Of a DNA stretch of 34,407 bases, positions 1-7,467 are shown piece by piece. The stretch lies in contig JAUYEP010000295.1 of NCBI GenBank assembly GCA_030689765.1, positions 1-34,407 on the forward strand. Direction: 5' to 3'. Source of the DNA: Methylovulum sp. (GTDB taxonomy: Bacteria; Pseudomonadota; Gammaproteobacteria; Methylococcales; Methylomonadaceae). The notes below the pieces were generated by a model. That model was not told the DNA's origin and ran no database searches. It saw only the letters and a program-made list of their open reading frames with translations. Numbering within the stretch: the stretch's first letter is position 1; each line of letters begins with the position of its first letter. Made by a program: the position numbers and the translations under genes.

Positions 1-1
1 T

Positions 2-661
2 TCCTTTGCCGATTTAATGACCGCGCTAATGGTGATGTTCTTGCTGGTCATGAGCGTGGCGCTGTTGGCGGTCACCAAAACCGTTTCCGAAGAGCAACGT
101 GCCGCCGATGCGCGTAAAGAAGCCATTGAAAAACTACTGGATAGAGTCGAACAAGCGGCACAAAAAGACCCGCAATTCTCCGGCATTCACGTCAACCGGG
201 AGCGGCAAGTGATTGATTTTGGTGACCGCGCCCGTTTCGATACCGCCAGCCATCAACTCAATAATGACCAGTCGCGATTATTACGCGCCTTTATTCCGCA
301 TGTGCTGGACATTGCCAACAGTGAACTGGGCAAGGATTGGCTGAAACGTATCGTCGTGGAAGGCTTTGCCGACAAACGCGGCAGTTATTTACTTAACCTT
401 AATTTGAGTATGCAGCGTAGCCAGCGGGTGCTTTGTGTATTGTTAGCCAAACCGGATGCGGGTGAAACCGAACTGTCACCGCAGCAGCATGAAGATATTC
501 GCCAGCTATTTCTGGTCGGCGGTTATTCCTCCAATTCACAAAAAGACACGCTGGAAGAAAGCCGCAGGATTGAATTAAGACTGGAATTTAGGGGTATTAA
601 AGAACCCGCCCGAACCTCACCGCCCATCAGCGAAGGCAATTTCGGCACTTGTGCGCTATAG
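2..661 (+). CDS. zorB: ZorB-like MotB/OmpA-domain protein of a Zorya system, 5' truncated by the window edge
   Basis: The reading frame is open from base 2, so the start lies outside the window. The first visible residues (SFADLMTALMVMFLLVM) form the single MotB-like membrane helix that follows a short cytoplasmic tail. A helical linker leads to an OmpA-type peptidoglycan-binding domain with the pattern FADKRGSY...N..LS..R, and the protein closes with SRRIELRLEF, as in ZorB proteins. In Zorya, ZorA and ZorB form a MotAB-like inner-membrane ion-driven motor anchored to the cell wall; it senses phage infection and works with the cytoplasmic effectors ZorC and ZorD. The zorC-like gene downstream supports the call. 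zorA would lie to the left, outside the window. The gene is not directly followed by zorC, because an antitoxin gene and a toxin-antitoxin pair lie between. A generic MotB/OmpA protein is the main alternative. Confidence 0.8.
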   Translation, partial: SFADLMTALMVMFLLVMSVALLAVTKTVSEEQRAADARKEAIEKLLDRVEQAAQKDPQFSGIHVNRERQVIDFGDRARFDTASHQLNNDQSRLLRAFIPHVLDIANSELGKDWLKRIVVEGFADKRGSYLLNLNLSMQRSQRVLCVLLAKPDAGETELSPQQHEDIRQLFLVGGYSSNSQKDTLEESRRIELRLEFRGIKEPARTSPPISEGNFGTCAL

Positions 662-711
662 GCGAAAATATAACAACCGCAGCGCATGAGAGCGAGATAA
701 TACATTCCGTG

Positions 712-726
712 TACAATAAATTTATT
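712..726 (+). promoter_or_regulatory. Possible -10 box overlapping an AT palindrome upstream of the AbrB-like gene
   Basis: TACAAT (712-717) overlaps the perfect 12-bp palindrome AATAAATTTATT (715-726), about 15 bases before the AbrB-like start. Antitoxins of this family usually bind palindromes over their own promoter, so this could be the autoregulatory operator. No convincing -35 box is visible, and this is a weak call. Confidence 0.3.
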
Positions 727-741
727 TGCGAGAATAACCAC

Positions 742-996
742 ATGCCCACCTTATCCATCCACGGCGATGTCCACATTCCCGATAATGTCATCCGGGCACT
801 GGGCTTAAAACCCGGTGCCGAACTGACTTTTGAACGCCAAGGTGACGCGATTGTCATGCGCCCGGTTAAAACAATCAAAAGCTCGGGAGTTGAAGAAGAC
901 CCAAAAATACTAAGTTATACCGGACAAACCGTTACGCTGGAGGAAATGGACAACGTCATTGCCAAAGGCACGGTGTCCCGCAAGAAAAACGCCTGA
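742..996 (+). CDS. AbrB/MazE-type DNA-binding antitoxin, no adjacent dedicated toxin
   Basis: This 84-residue protein begins MPTLSIHGDVHIPDNVIRAL, the SpoVT/AbrB swapped-hairpin fold in which LKPGAELTFE and AIVMRP complete the beta barrel. The C-terminal half (about residues 45-84) is charged and probably the toxin-binding or flexible tail. The start at 742 is chosen because the fold begins there; an upstream in-frame codon at 649 would run into the zorB stop. The next gene, 65 bases on, is itself a VapB antitoxin, so two antitoxins lie in tandem with one toxin. It may be an orphan antitoxin, or its toxin may have been lost. Its placement directly behind zorB suggests insertion of a toxin-antitoxin cassette into the Zorya operon. 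Confidence 0.75.
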   Translation: MPTLSIHGDVHIPDNVIRALGLKPGAELTFERQGDAIVMRPVKTIKSSGVEEDPKILSYTGQTVTLEEMDNVIAKGTVSRKKNA

Positions 997-1002
997 GAGT
1001 AT

Positions 1003-1032
1003 TTGACACTGTTTATCTTCCAGGGATAGAGT
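1003..1032 (+). promoter_or_regulatory. Probable sigma-70 promoter of vapBC
   Basis: A perfect -35 box TTGACA (1003-1008) is followed after 18 bases by TAGAGT (1027-1032), four of six matches to the -10 consensus. It lies 30 bases before the vapB start, and a GGAG ribosome-binding site sits just ahead of the ATG. Confidence 0.5.
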
Positions 1033-1061
1033 GAATGTATATAGCAATAGTGGAGTAACGC

Positions 1062-1295
1062 ATGGCAACCAGCACCGTATTCACCAATAACCGCAGCCAG
1101 GCAGTCCGCTTGCCCGCCGAGATGCGCTTCCCCGATTCCGTAAAAAAAGTTGATGTGCGGATAATGGGTTTGGAGCGCATTATTGCCCCCGCAGAATCAG
1201 CTTGGGACAGTTTCTTTTTAGGAGGGCAAACCGTCAGTGATGATTTTATGTGCGAACGTGCCGACCAGCAGCAAAGCGAACGCGACAGCCTGTAG
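1062..1295 (+). CDS. vapB: VapB-family antitoxin
   Basis: The 77-residue protein opens MATSTVFTNNRSQAVRLPAE, the typical VapB/MazE-like N-terminus in which TVF..NRSQAVRLP forms the DNA-binding AbrB fold. The tail (W..FF at about residues 49-52, then QQQSERDSL) is the usual toxin-wrapping segment. It would neutralise VapC and repress the operon. vapC starts 14 bases downstream. The gene appears intact, unlike its toxin. The last codons recur almost exactly in a degraded copy at 2931-2957. Confidence 0.88.
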   Translation: MATSTVFTNNRSQAVRLPAEMRFPDSVKKVDVRIMGLERIIAPAESAWDSFFLGGQTVSDDFMCERADQQQSERDSL

Positions 1296-1309
1296 ACGCC
1301 GTTTATCAG

Positions 1310-1713
1310 ATGCTGAAATATTTGCTCGATACCAATATTGTCATTTATGTGATCAAACAACGCCCAGTTGAGGTGTTGACCCTGTTCAACCACCAGCATG
1401 GCCGAATGGCCATATCCGCTATTACGCTTGCTGAATTGGTTCATGGCGCTGAAAAAAGCCACAGCCCTCCCCGCAATCTGGCAGTTGTTGAAGATTTTTG
1501 CAGTCGTTTGATCACGCTACCTTATAGTGATACGGCGGCTTATCATTACGGCAGTATCCGTGCTGTCTTGGAGTTGGCGGGTCAAACTATTGGCGTAATG
1601 ATTTGCATATTGCAGCCCATGCACGGAGTCAAGGCTTGGTGTTGGTAAGCAACAATTTGCGCGAATTTGAGCGTGTGCCAGGATTGTTGATGGAAAACTG
1701 GGGGGGTGAATAG
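1310..1713 (+). pseudogene. vapC: VapC PIN-domain ribonuclease toxin, inactivated by a one-base deletion
   Basis: The frame starts MLKYLLDTNIVIYVI, the PIN-domain first strand with catalytic Asp7, and continues through the second acidic residue in TLAELVHG (Glu42). At about 1594-1596 (GGC GTA ATG) one base is missing: the PIN motif NDLHIAAHARSQGL continues in another frame to NNLREFERVPGLLMENW and a TAG at 1711-1713. Without the shift the product would be 134 residues, normal for VapC; as it stands the frame ends at 1648 with an unrelated tail. The third acidic position (Asp of NDLHIA) is lost, so nuclease activity is not expected. VapC toxins of this group cleave tRNA or rRNA. The total span of 404 bases is not a multiple of three, consistent with a single deletion. 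Confidence 0.85.
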
Positions 1714-2654
1714 GATGATTTTTCACTATGGCGGTGGTTAAGGAAATTCTGTATGAATCCAATCGCCGCCTTCCGTAACCGTTTGCGCCAAATCAATGCC
1801 GAGGTGTTGCATACGCCTATCCCGAGCTTAACTGAAGAAATGGCGCAAACCACCCAACGCTTACGCACGGAGTATGGCGATATTTCACGGGGCACGGGTG
1901 ATCAGCAAGGCATTGCGGCTGCGGTGATTGACTTCCTGCAAAACCATCAGTTGCCTACTTATCGCGACATCAAATATGTCTGTTTTGGTGTATCGTCACC
2001 CTACGGCATCCCTTTAACCCGCGTTATTGAACATGAATCGCTGTTCTCCAAGCTACTCAAAGAAGTCGGGCAACTACAATCCGAACCGCGCAAGTTTCGG
2101 CGCTGTTATCAAGGCTTGCTAAAAGCCTATTTACGTTATCCGGGTCAGCAAAGCGAACACACCACCGGACGTAATAATTGGTTAGCGTTACGCGAATTTC
2201 TGGCGCAACACTGCAAGGCTTTAAAACAGCAAAAACCAGTCTTGGAATGGGCGCAAGCCCTTTATGACCATCGTAATCTGCTGGCGGACAATCCCTGTAA
2301 ACCTTATGCTAAAGCCTTGCTGGCAGGCGATAGCACGGTTGTTGATGAACTTAAAGCCCGGCTTGGCATTGATGACGATACCTGGGTGATGAACGAGTTG
2401 GTACTGGCTCAAGTTCAGGCGGCAACGGCATTGAATGATTCAGCGTTTTTGCCCCAAGTGAAGCCTTTGGTGCAGCTTCTGGAACAGCATTCAGGGTTGA
2501 TCACTAAAGGTCTAGCTTTGTTGCTTAAACGCTATGAAATGTGTTTGGATCATACCGAACATCCTACACTCCGCGAAGCCGCACTAACTCAATGGAAAAG
2601 CCCTTGGTTGGATGCCAATAAACCACTGTGGTATGCACAGATTGGTGAGGCTGC

Positions 2655-2756
2655 CAATTTCCAGGCAGTAGTTATGCAGCCTATTTCTTCGGCTTGGGCA
2701 GGGGCTGCCAAAAAACCAAGGGATAATAAGCTGCAACGGACAAGTATTTTTTTCAT
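2655..2756 (-). pseudogene. creA: Fragment of creA (signal peptide and first mature residues) inside the 3' end of zorC
   Basis: Read on the minus strand from the ATG at 2756, this encodes MKKILVRCSLLSLGFL followed by AAPAQAEEIGCITTAWKL. It differs from the start of the intact creA at 9432 at only five of about 102 bases. Homology also covers the GAGAATGCT just before the ATG, and ends abruptly at the codons for WKL. The remaining three quarters of creA are absent. It is a duplicated, non-functional piece that landed in zorC in antisense orientation. Confidence 0.9.
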
Positions 2757-2784
2757 AGCATTCTCAAGTAGATTATGGGTAAGT

Positions 2785-2813
2785 GTAGGGGCGTTGCAAT
2801 GCGGTATCTCTAC
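2785..2813. repeat. 29-bp degenerate palindrome, related to the one at 27099
   Basis: It begins GTAGGGGCGTTGCA and ends GGTATCTCTAC. The perfect palindrome at 27099-27127 has the same length, the same GTAG...CTAC ends and the same TTGCA core. These are two members of one dispersed small palindrome family. Confidence 0.6.
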
Positions 2814-2846
2814 AAAGCACTGTATGCACACGATACGTTGCTGAGT

Positions 2847-2928
2847 ATGTTTCAATCCACAGCCGACCTCATCTGTCGGATGACAAAGCCACTGACAGAT
2901 AGAGGTCGGTGGACTATACCCCCCCGTG
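2847..2928. repeat. Dispersed hairpin repeat, copy 1
   Basis: It shares about 80 bases with 20775-20854, from ATGTTTCAATCCAC to CCCCCGTG. The two arms TCCAC..CCGACCTC.ATCTGTC and GACAGAT.GAGGTCGGTGGA pair into one long, nearly complete stem around a loop of about 12 bases. In this copy the outer stem CCGACCTC/GAGGTCGG is perfect; the inner stem has one G-T pair. The left end resembles the end of some CRISPR repeats (GTGGATTGAAAC on the minus strand), but there is no array. Confidence 0.8.
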
Positions 2929-2930
2929 GG

Positions 2931-3009
2931 CAGCAAAGCGAACGTGACCGCCTGTAAGGGCAAATTATCAGCTGCTGAATACCAAGGATTAGTGTTGGAG
3001 AACTGGGTA
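2931..3009 (+). pseudogene. vapBC remnant with a large internal deletion
   Basis: CAGCAAAGCGAACG...CTGTAA matches the last codons of vapB (1267-1295), giving QSERDRL then stop versus QSERDSL. It is followed by TTATCAGCTGCTGAA, matching the vapC start (TTATCAGATGCTGAA) with ATG changed to CTG. The next bases (2983-3009) encode QGLVL then ENWV, matching the very end of vapC. Most of the toxin gene, over 300 bases, is missing between. It is a second, scarred vapBC copy in the same orientation, downstream of zorC. Confidence 0.75.
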
Positions 3010-3093
3010 ACATGCAGCAATTCTCATTATGACTTTTAGGCGTTCATGCTGCTCGTCATTCCGGCATGGATGCTAAGAATCCAGTCACCAGGA

Positions 3094-3123
3094 GTGGAGT
3101 ACAAACCTAGGGTTGTACTCCAC
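3094..3123. repeat. Hairpin with 11-bp perfect stem
   Basis: GTGGAGTACAA and TTGTACTCCAC are exact inverted copies around an 8-base loop. No T-run follows on either side, so it is not a clear terminator. It lies in the gene-free stretch 3010-3300, which otherwise holds only repeats. Confidence 0.6.
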
Positions 3124-3163
3124 CAGCTAAATCTAATGTTATTAACCTAATCTGAAAATGCTG

Positions 3164-3233
3164 TAAGTATCTACACAAGTTTTATAGCACGTCATTCCGG
3201 AATGACGATGTTCAGGATTTATGTAGATACTTA
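3164..3233. repeat. 70-bp element with perfect 12-bp terminal inverted repeats
   Basis: TAAGTATCTACA at the left and TGTAGATACTTA at the right are exact inverted copies. Inside is the palindrome CGTCATTCCGGAATGACG. It abuts the truncated left side of the MITE at 3236. No coding potential is visible. Confidence 0.6.
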
Positions 3234-3235
3234 TA

Positions 3236-3327
3236 CTTTGAAAAAAGGGGATCGAGGGGCAGAGGGGCGTATCTAATAAAATCTCCCCTAACCCCTCTTT
3301 TTCAAAGAGGGGGAACTGAATAAGTAC
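3236..3327. mobile_element. IS66-like MITE, copy A (left end missing)
   Basis: It shares the core (TAATAAAATCTCCCCTAACCC) and the right end (GGGAACTGAATAAGTAC) with the copies at 9165, 25699 and 28289. The left terminal repeat is absent, replaced by the 70-bp element at 3164. The right end overlaps the helicase gene and gives it its last codons and stop. No 8-bp duplication can be seen because the left end is lost. Confidence 0.75.
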
Positions 3328-6007
3328 GTCCCGTCTTAGGGTAGCCAGAATGTTTATCTACCAACGCACCAAGCAAATCCCAGCGTTTTTCTGTCACCAT
3401 AATAAACTGGCATTTACCACCGGATAACTCTGCCCATAGCCCGCCGATCAATCTATCGGGTTCAGCCTCTTTCCACCCATTTTTACCTTTATATTCAACA
3501 ATCAAAATAGAAGCGTCAGGCAACTTACAAATAAAGTCTGGATAATACCGTCCAGTGGCCTGTTGAAAAAAGAATGAGCTGGTTGGTTTTTTCACCAAGT
3601 TCCGCACCCAAAATTTAATTTTTTGCCTCTCCGCCAGTTGGTCAAGACGGCAGGCGCATTCAAACTCTTCTTTAGAATCAAAATCGCCAATTTGCGGATA
3701 ATAATGGTGATTAAAAAGATAAAAACCGTATTCGCTGCTATTGGCTTCGTAATAGCTGCTTGGGGAATACTGTTGCGGGTGAAAGTCGAACAGATAACTA
3801 CTGCCCACACAAACCCTTTTCCGCACTTCATCACTGAACAAAAGGCTTTGATAAGCACTTTTTGCCGCTTGTTTCCGTAATCCGTCTATCCGTTGTTCAA
3901 GCAACACCCGAATGAAAAACTTTTGCTGATTGATGTGCGCCAACTGAAAATCTGCCAATAAGGCTTGCAACCAATGGCTGACAAAGGCCAGTTTGCTTTC
4001 GTGCGTTACCGTAGGGTCATGCAGCTGTCGGCAAAACCACGCGGCTAACTTGGTTTCAGTCCAATGTTCAGGCACATAAACCAAATCCAGATTGCGTTGC
4101 AAGTTTGCCATAAATTTTGAAAACGTCTTGCCTTGTTCAGTCACATCCAGCTCACCGCTTTCGGCGCTCTTCAGGCTATTTTTTAATTTGCTGATGTCAT
4201 CCGCTGTCGGCGTGGCATCCAATAACGATAAATCCCACGGATAATCAAGCATTTCGGTTTCATCAAATAGCTTTAGCTCGCCCTGAATATAAACCGCCAA
4301 TTGTGGAACGCTGATAACTTCGCCGCGTTCGGAAGGCGATTGAATAAAGGTGATCGCCGTGGTGCGGCTGCTTTCGGCGGCTTGTTCAATGGCGTTTTGT
4401 GCGGGTAGATCATCAACGGTAGCTTTTAATTCTTCCGTTTCTTTGAGTGTGAGCGGCGCGTTAATGGTCAAGGTGTTTGTGCCATTATCCCAAACCAGTT
4501 TTTCTTTTAAGGGCTTGGAAATGCCTTTAAACACGGGCTTGACCGATAATTGAACGGCGACGGGGTCGCTTTTAATGCGGCCTTGCAAGCGTTCCAAATC
4601 AAATTGGTCGGGTTTCGTGGCTTGGATAAAATCTTTAAGGTCTTTGCGGTCAAACCCTGCACCACTGACCAAGCGGTCACGCAAGGCTTCCGCCGTTTCT
4701 GAAAAATACCGCGACACCACAAACGCATAAGAACGGTTCAGTTCCGGCGTGTGGCGGTGGCTGGCATCCGGTTGGCGTAAAATCCGCCCTAATAATTGTT
4801 CCACCGCCGTTGATGAATGGATTGCCGCCATACTGACCAAAATATACGCAAACGGACAATCCCAACCTTCCGCCAAGGCTTTTTGGGTAATCACAAATTT
4901 AACCGGACACACGGGGTCGGAAATACCCAGTGCATAACCCGCCTCGCAGTCCCGTAACCCCCTTTCTTCGCCCGTTGCAACCACGATTTCATGCTCAGGG
5001 ATGGCATGGTTAGTTATCAATTCATCACGGACTTTATACACATCCAGCGTTTCAAAACCCGCGCGTTTGGGTTCAGCCTGAATCAACACCACAGGCCGCA
5101 AATACGCCGCGCCTTGACGCTGTTCCTGTTCGGCGAGGACGTGCAGCTCATTACGGCAAGCAATGGCATAGCCCAAGCATTTTTGCCAGTCAGGTTCAGT
5201 TTCCAAACGAATCGGCAGCTTTATCATTTCCTCCGTTTTCAACTCGACCGCCGACACGCTATGCAGCACATTGGACGGCGTTTTTTCGGTATCGGGCGTG
5301 GCGGTCAGTTCCATAATGCCGCTGGGGTTAAATTTAGCCAAAGTGTCAAAACCTAATTCCGTGCGGCTGTTATGGGCTTCATCGACAATGATAAACGGGC
5401 GGCGCAAGCGCAAGGCATTGGCTAATGAATAAGCCACCGTGTCATCGTCCCTGAGCAATTCGCTACGCTGTTCGGGTGACAGCGCTTCAAAATGCGACAT
5501 TAACGCGCCGTTATCGCTGTAAACTTTGCGGCCTTCCTCGTTTTCCACCTGAAACGCTTGCCGTGTGGCGACAATCACCGTGGTGGACGTGTTTAGCGTG
5601 GCGGCGGTCACGCTTTGCGCTTCATCCAACGCCAACACGTTAATATCACCCGCTTCCCGCAACGCGGCATGTAAGGGATGGTTTAAATCCTTCAAGCCTT
5701 TCAGCGTTTGCTCTTTGATTTGATTGGACGGCACAAGCCACAAAATCACGCTGTAGCCAGAACGTAACAAATGCGTGTTGATCAGTTTGACGCTTTTCGC
5801 CGCCAGCCAGGTTTTGCCGCCGCCCGTGGGAATGCGCAGACAAAAATACGGCATATCCTCAGAAAAACCGGACAGTCCGTTATAGGGCATAGTGGTCAGG
5901 CTATAAAAAGCCAGTGAGGGGCTGGGTAAGGTATGGCAAGCCTTAAAATATTCTTCGATTCGGCTTAAGACCTGTTTTTGATAGGTTTTGGGTTCAAAAT
6001 AGCGCAT
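3302..6007 (-). CDS. Type III restriction-like DEAD/DEAH helicase with C-terminal PD-(D/E)xK nuclease, solitary
   Basis: This 901-residue cytoplasmic protein has SF2 helicase motifs in order: Walker A RIPTGGGKT (about residues 58-66), DEAH (209-212), TATP (235-238) and motif VI QLLGRILRQ (404-412). Near residues 820-840, YPDFICKL...IVEYKGK is a PD-ExK nuclease core as in type III Res subunits. The start at 6007 is preferred over a TTG at 6037 because TTAAGG precedes the ATG and the conserved sequence begins there. No Mod methyltransferase gene lies beside it, so it is not a standard type III restriction pair. It may act alone in defence or DNA repair. It is convergent with the Zorya genes and therefore not in their operon. 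The last seven to eight codons (TYSVPPL) and the TGA come from the MITE, so the native C-terminus was altered. Confidence 0.85.
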   Translation of the reverse strand: MRYFEPKTYQKQVLSRIEEYFKACHTLPSPSLAFYSLTTMPYNGLSGFSEDMPYFCLRIPTGGGKTWLAAKSVKLINTHLLRSGYSVILWLVPSNQIKEQTLKGLKDLNHPLHAALREAGDINVLALDEAQSVTAATLNTSTTVIVATRQAFQVENEEGRKVYSDNGALMSHFEALSPEQRSELLRDDDTVAYSLANALRLRRPFIIVDEAHNSRTELGFDTLAKFNPSGIMELTATPDTEKTPSNVLHSVSAVELKTEEMIKLPIRLETEPDWQKCLGYAIACRNELHVLAEQEQRQGAAYLRPVVLIQAEPKRAGFETLDVYKVRDELITNHAIPEHEIVVATGEERGLRDCEAGYALGISDPVCPVKFVITQKALAEGWDCPFAYILVSMAAIHSSTAVEQLLGRILRQPDASHRHTPELNRSYAFVVSRYFSETAEALRDRLVSGAGFDRKDLKDFIQATKPDQFDLERLQGRIKSDPVAVQLSVKPVFKGISKPLKEKLVWDNGTNTLTINAPLTLKETEELKATVDDLPAQNAIEQAAESSRTTAITFIQSPSERGEVISVPQLAVYIQGELKLFDETEMLDYPWDLSLLDATPTADDISKLKNSLKSAESGELDVTEQGKTFSKFMANLQRNLDLVYVPEHWTETKLAAWFCRQLHDPTVTHESKLAFVSHWLQALLADFQLAHINQQKFFIRVLLEQRIDGLRKQAAKSAYQSLLFSDEVRKRVCVGSSYLFDFHPQQYSPSSYYEANSSEYGFYLFNHHYYPQIGDFDSKEEFECACRLDQLAERQKIKFWVRNLVKKPTSSFFFQQATGRYYPDFICKLPDASILIVEYKGKNGWKEAEPDRLIGGLWAELSGGKCQFIMVTEKRWDLLGALVDKHSGYPKTGRTYSVPPL

Positions 6008-6043
6008 AACAGCCTTAATAGAAGCGTTGAAAATCAATTTATC

Positions 6044-6141
6044 GTTCCCACGCTCCGGCGTGGGAATGCAGCTAGTGACGCTCCAGCGTCACGCAACGCT
6101 GGAGCGTTGCCGGATGAATTCCCACGCCGGAGCGTGGGAAC
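6044..6141. repeat. Large palindromic REP element with 23-bp perfect arms
   Basis: The arms 6044-6066 and 6119-6141 (GTTCCCACGCTCCGG... and its complement) are exact inverted copies. A second hairpin, GACGCTCCAGCGTC, and an inverted CGCTGGAGCG lie inside. It fills the space between the helicase start and the next repeat. Confidence 0.8.
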
Positions 6142-6172
6142 TATGTAAATAATTTAAGTCGGGTACGGACAA

Positions 6173-6270
6173 GGCTTAACCGTTCGTCCTGAGCTTGTCG
6201 AAGGATGAGCGGTTAAGATGAGCGGTTAAGCCGTTCATGGTTCGACAAGCTCACCACGAACGGCTTAACC
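6173..6270. repeat. REP-like inverted repeat with the GAGCTTGTCGAA motif
   Basis: The left arm GGCTTAACCGTTCGTCCTGA and the complement of the right arm (GGTTAAGCCGTTCGTGGTGA) match closely, and both continue into GCTTGTCGAA. A partial arm (CCACGAACGGCTTAACC) recurs at 28188-28204. It is a dispersed repeat without coding content. Confidence 0.75.
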
Positions 6271-6363
6271 TGTCCCAACTTGAATGGCTAGCCTTAATGA
6301 AGAATGAAACCGCTGTAATTTGTCCCTTTTGTGTTGGCAGTCCGGGCAATACGGGCAAGCCAA

Positions 6364-7467
6364 TCAGCCCATAACAACCGCTTTTCGTTGCGCGCCCCAG
6401 CGTCCTGGTTTTGTATTAAAAACACCCGCGCAACGTTCGCCGCAGAATCGGCAACAACCCGTTTTATCCAAATTCCACTCAGACAATTGATACCAGTCAC
6501 GGCCTATCAATAATTTGCCGCAGCTGTGACAATAAGTGCTGTCTGCGGATTTGTCATGCACATTGCCCACATAGGCATAATGCACACCATTTTTTAACGC
6601 GATCTGCCGCGCTTGTAACAAGGATGAAACCGGCGTAGGCGGCTTATCGAGCATTTTCCAATCTGGGTGAAAAGCCGTGAAGTGCATCGGCACATCGGGC
6701 CCAAGATGGTCTACGACCCATTGCGTCATCGCTTCCAGTTCTGCTTCAGAGTCATTTTCGCCGGGAATAATCAGCGTTGTCAGTTCCAACCAGACGGCGG
6801 TTTCATGTTTGATATATTCCAGTGTTTCTAAAACCGGCTGCAAATGACCGCCGGTAATTTCATGATAAAAACGCTGACTAAATGCTTTTAAATCAATGTT
6901 GGCGGCATCCATCCATTGATAAAACTCGGCTCTGGGTTCGGCGCATTGGTAACCTGCCGAAACGGCTACGGACTTGATGCCAAGGCTTCGGCAGGCCTCT
7001 GCGGTGTCGATGGCGTATTCATGGAACACCACCGGATCATTATAGGTATAAGCGACACTGTCACAGCCATAGTCCAGCGCGGCCTGGGCAATCGCAGCGG
7101 GAGATGCCCGGCTCATCAGCGTATCCATTTCACGCGATTTGCTGATGTCCCAATTCTGGCAAAATTTGCAGGCCAGATTACAACCGGCGGTGCCAAAAGA
7201 GAACACCGGCGTGCCTGGCAAAAAATGGTTAAGTGGCTTTTTTTCAATAGGATCAATAGCAAAACCGCTGGAGCGGCCATAGCTGGTCATGACAATCTGA
7301 TGGTCGAGATTTTGCCTGACGAAGCACAGGCCACGCTGACCCTCGTGCAATTTGCAAAATCTCGGACACACATCACACTGGATGCGCCCATCATTTAACG
7401 TATGCCAATAACGGGTTTTTACCGTGTCTGCCAATGCGCCTTCGGTATGTGCAATAAATTCAGTCAT
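6364..7467 (-). CDS. amrS: AmmeMemoRadiSam system radical SAM enzyme
   Basis: The 367-residue protein has the radical SAM cluster motif CNLACKFC (Cys96, Cys100, Cys103), which binds a 4Fe-4S cluster and S-adenosylmethionine. Ahead of it lies a Cys-rich block CDVCPRFCKL...GLC (residues 31-48); near the end come YCHSC and CCRFCGERC, as in AmrS. The reaction is not established. The amrB and amrA genes start on the other strand beyond a 363-base spacer, so the complete three-gene set is present but divergent. The spacer holds a double hairpin and a MITE, which separates the two promoters. Length is normal for the family. Confidence 0.92.
   Translation of the reverse strand: MTEFIAHTEGALADTVKTRYWHTLNDGRIQCDVCPRFCKLHEGQRGLCFVRQNLDHQIVMTSYGRSSGFAIDPIEKKPLNHFLPGTPVFSFGTAGCNLACKFCQNWDISKSREMDTLMSRASPAAIAQAALDYGCDSVAYTYNDPVVFHEYAIDTAEACRSLGIKSVAVSAGYQCAEPRAEFYQWMDAANIDLKAFSQRFYHEITGGHLQPVLETLEYIKHETAVWLELTTLIIPGENDSEAELEAMTQWVVDHLGPDVPMHFTAFHPDWKMLDKPPTPVSSLLQARQIALKNGVHYAYVGNVHDKSADSTYCHSCGKLLIGRDWYQLSEWNLDKTGCCRFCGERCAGVFNTKPGRWGAQRKAVVMG

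Larger units (their letters stand above)
1753..2844 (+). pseudogene. zorC: ZorC-like EH-signature protein, truncated after about 300 codons
   Basis: An AAGGA site precedes the ATG. Codons 1 to about 300 read as a helical cytoplasmic protein with the stretches FRRCYQGLLKAYLRY, NNWLALREFLAQH and WMNELVLAQ-like segments expected of the EH-signature family, to which Zorya ZorC belongs; the match is from memory and rests also on the zorB neighbour. At about 2655 the coding sense ends: the next 100 bases are an antisense piece of creA, and the frame runs on through repeats to a TGA at 2844. The C-terminal part is therefore missing, and no zorD follows. ZorC is thought to bind DNA and act with ZorD after the ZorAB motor is triggered. 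The system in this window is probably non-functional unless other parts lie elsewhere. Confidence 0.65.

Noticed and set aside
1013-1462. 149-residue open frame on the minus strand across vapBC
   Set aside because: It covers vapB and the start of vapC on the opposite strand, and the plus-strand proteins are clear family members.
2847-2928. CRISPR array suggested by GTTTCAATCCAC
   Set aside because: There is only one unit at each of two places, the following sequence is also shared between them, and no regularly spaced repeats or cas genes are present.
2589-3020. 143-residue minus-strand frame as a complete gene
   Set aside because: Only its creA part (2655-2756) is meaningful; the rest crosses repeats and the vapBC scar.
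3302-6007. ZorD of the Zorya system
   Set aside because: The gene is on the opposite strand, convergent with zorB and zorC, and its motifs fit type III restriction Res subunits rather than the Snf2-type ZorD.
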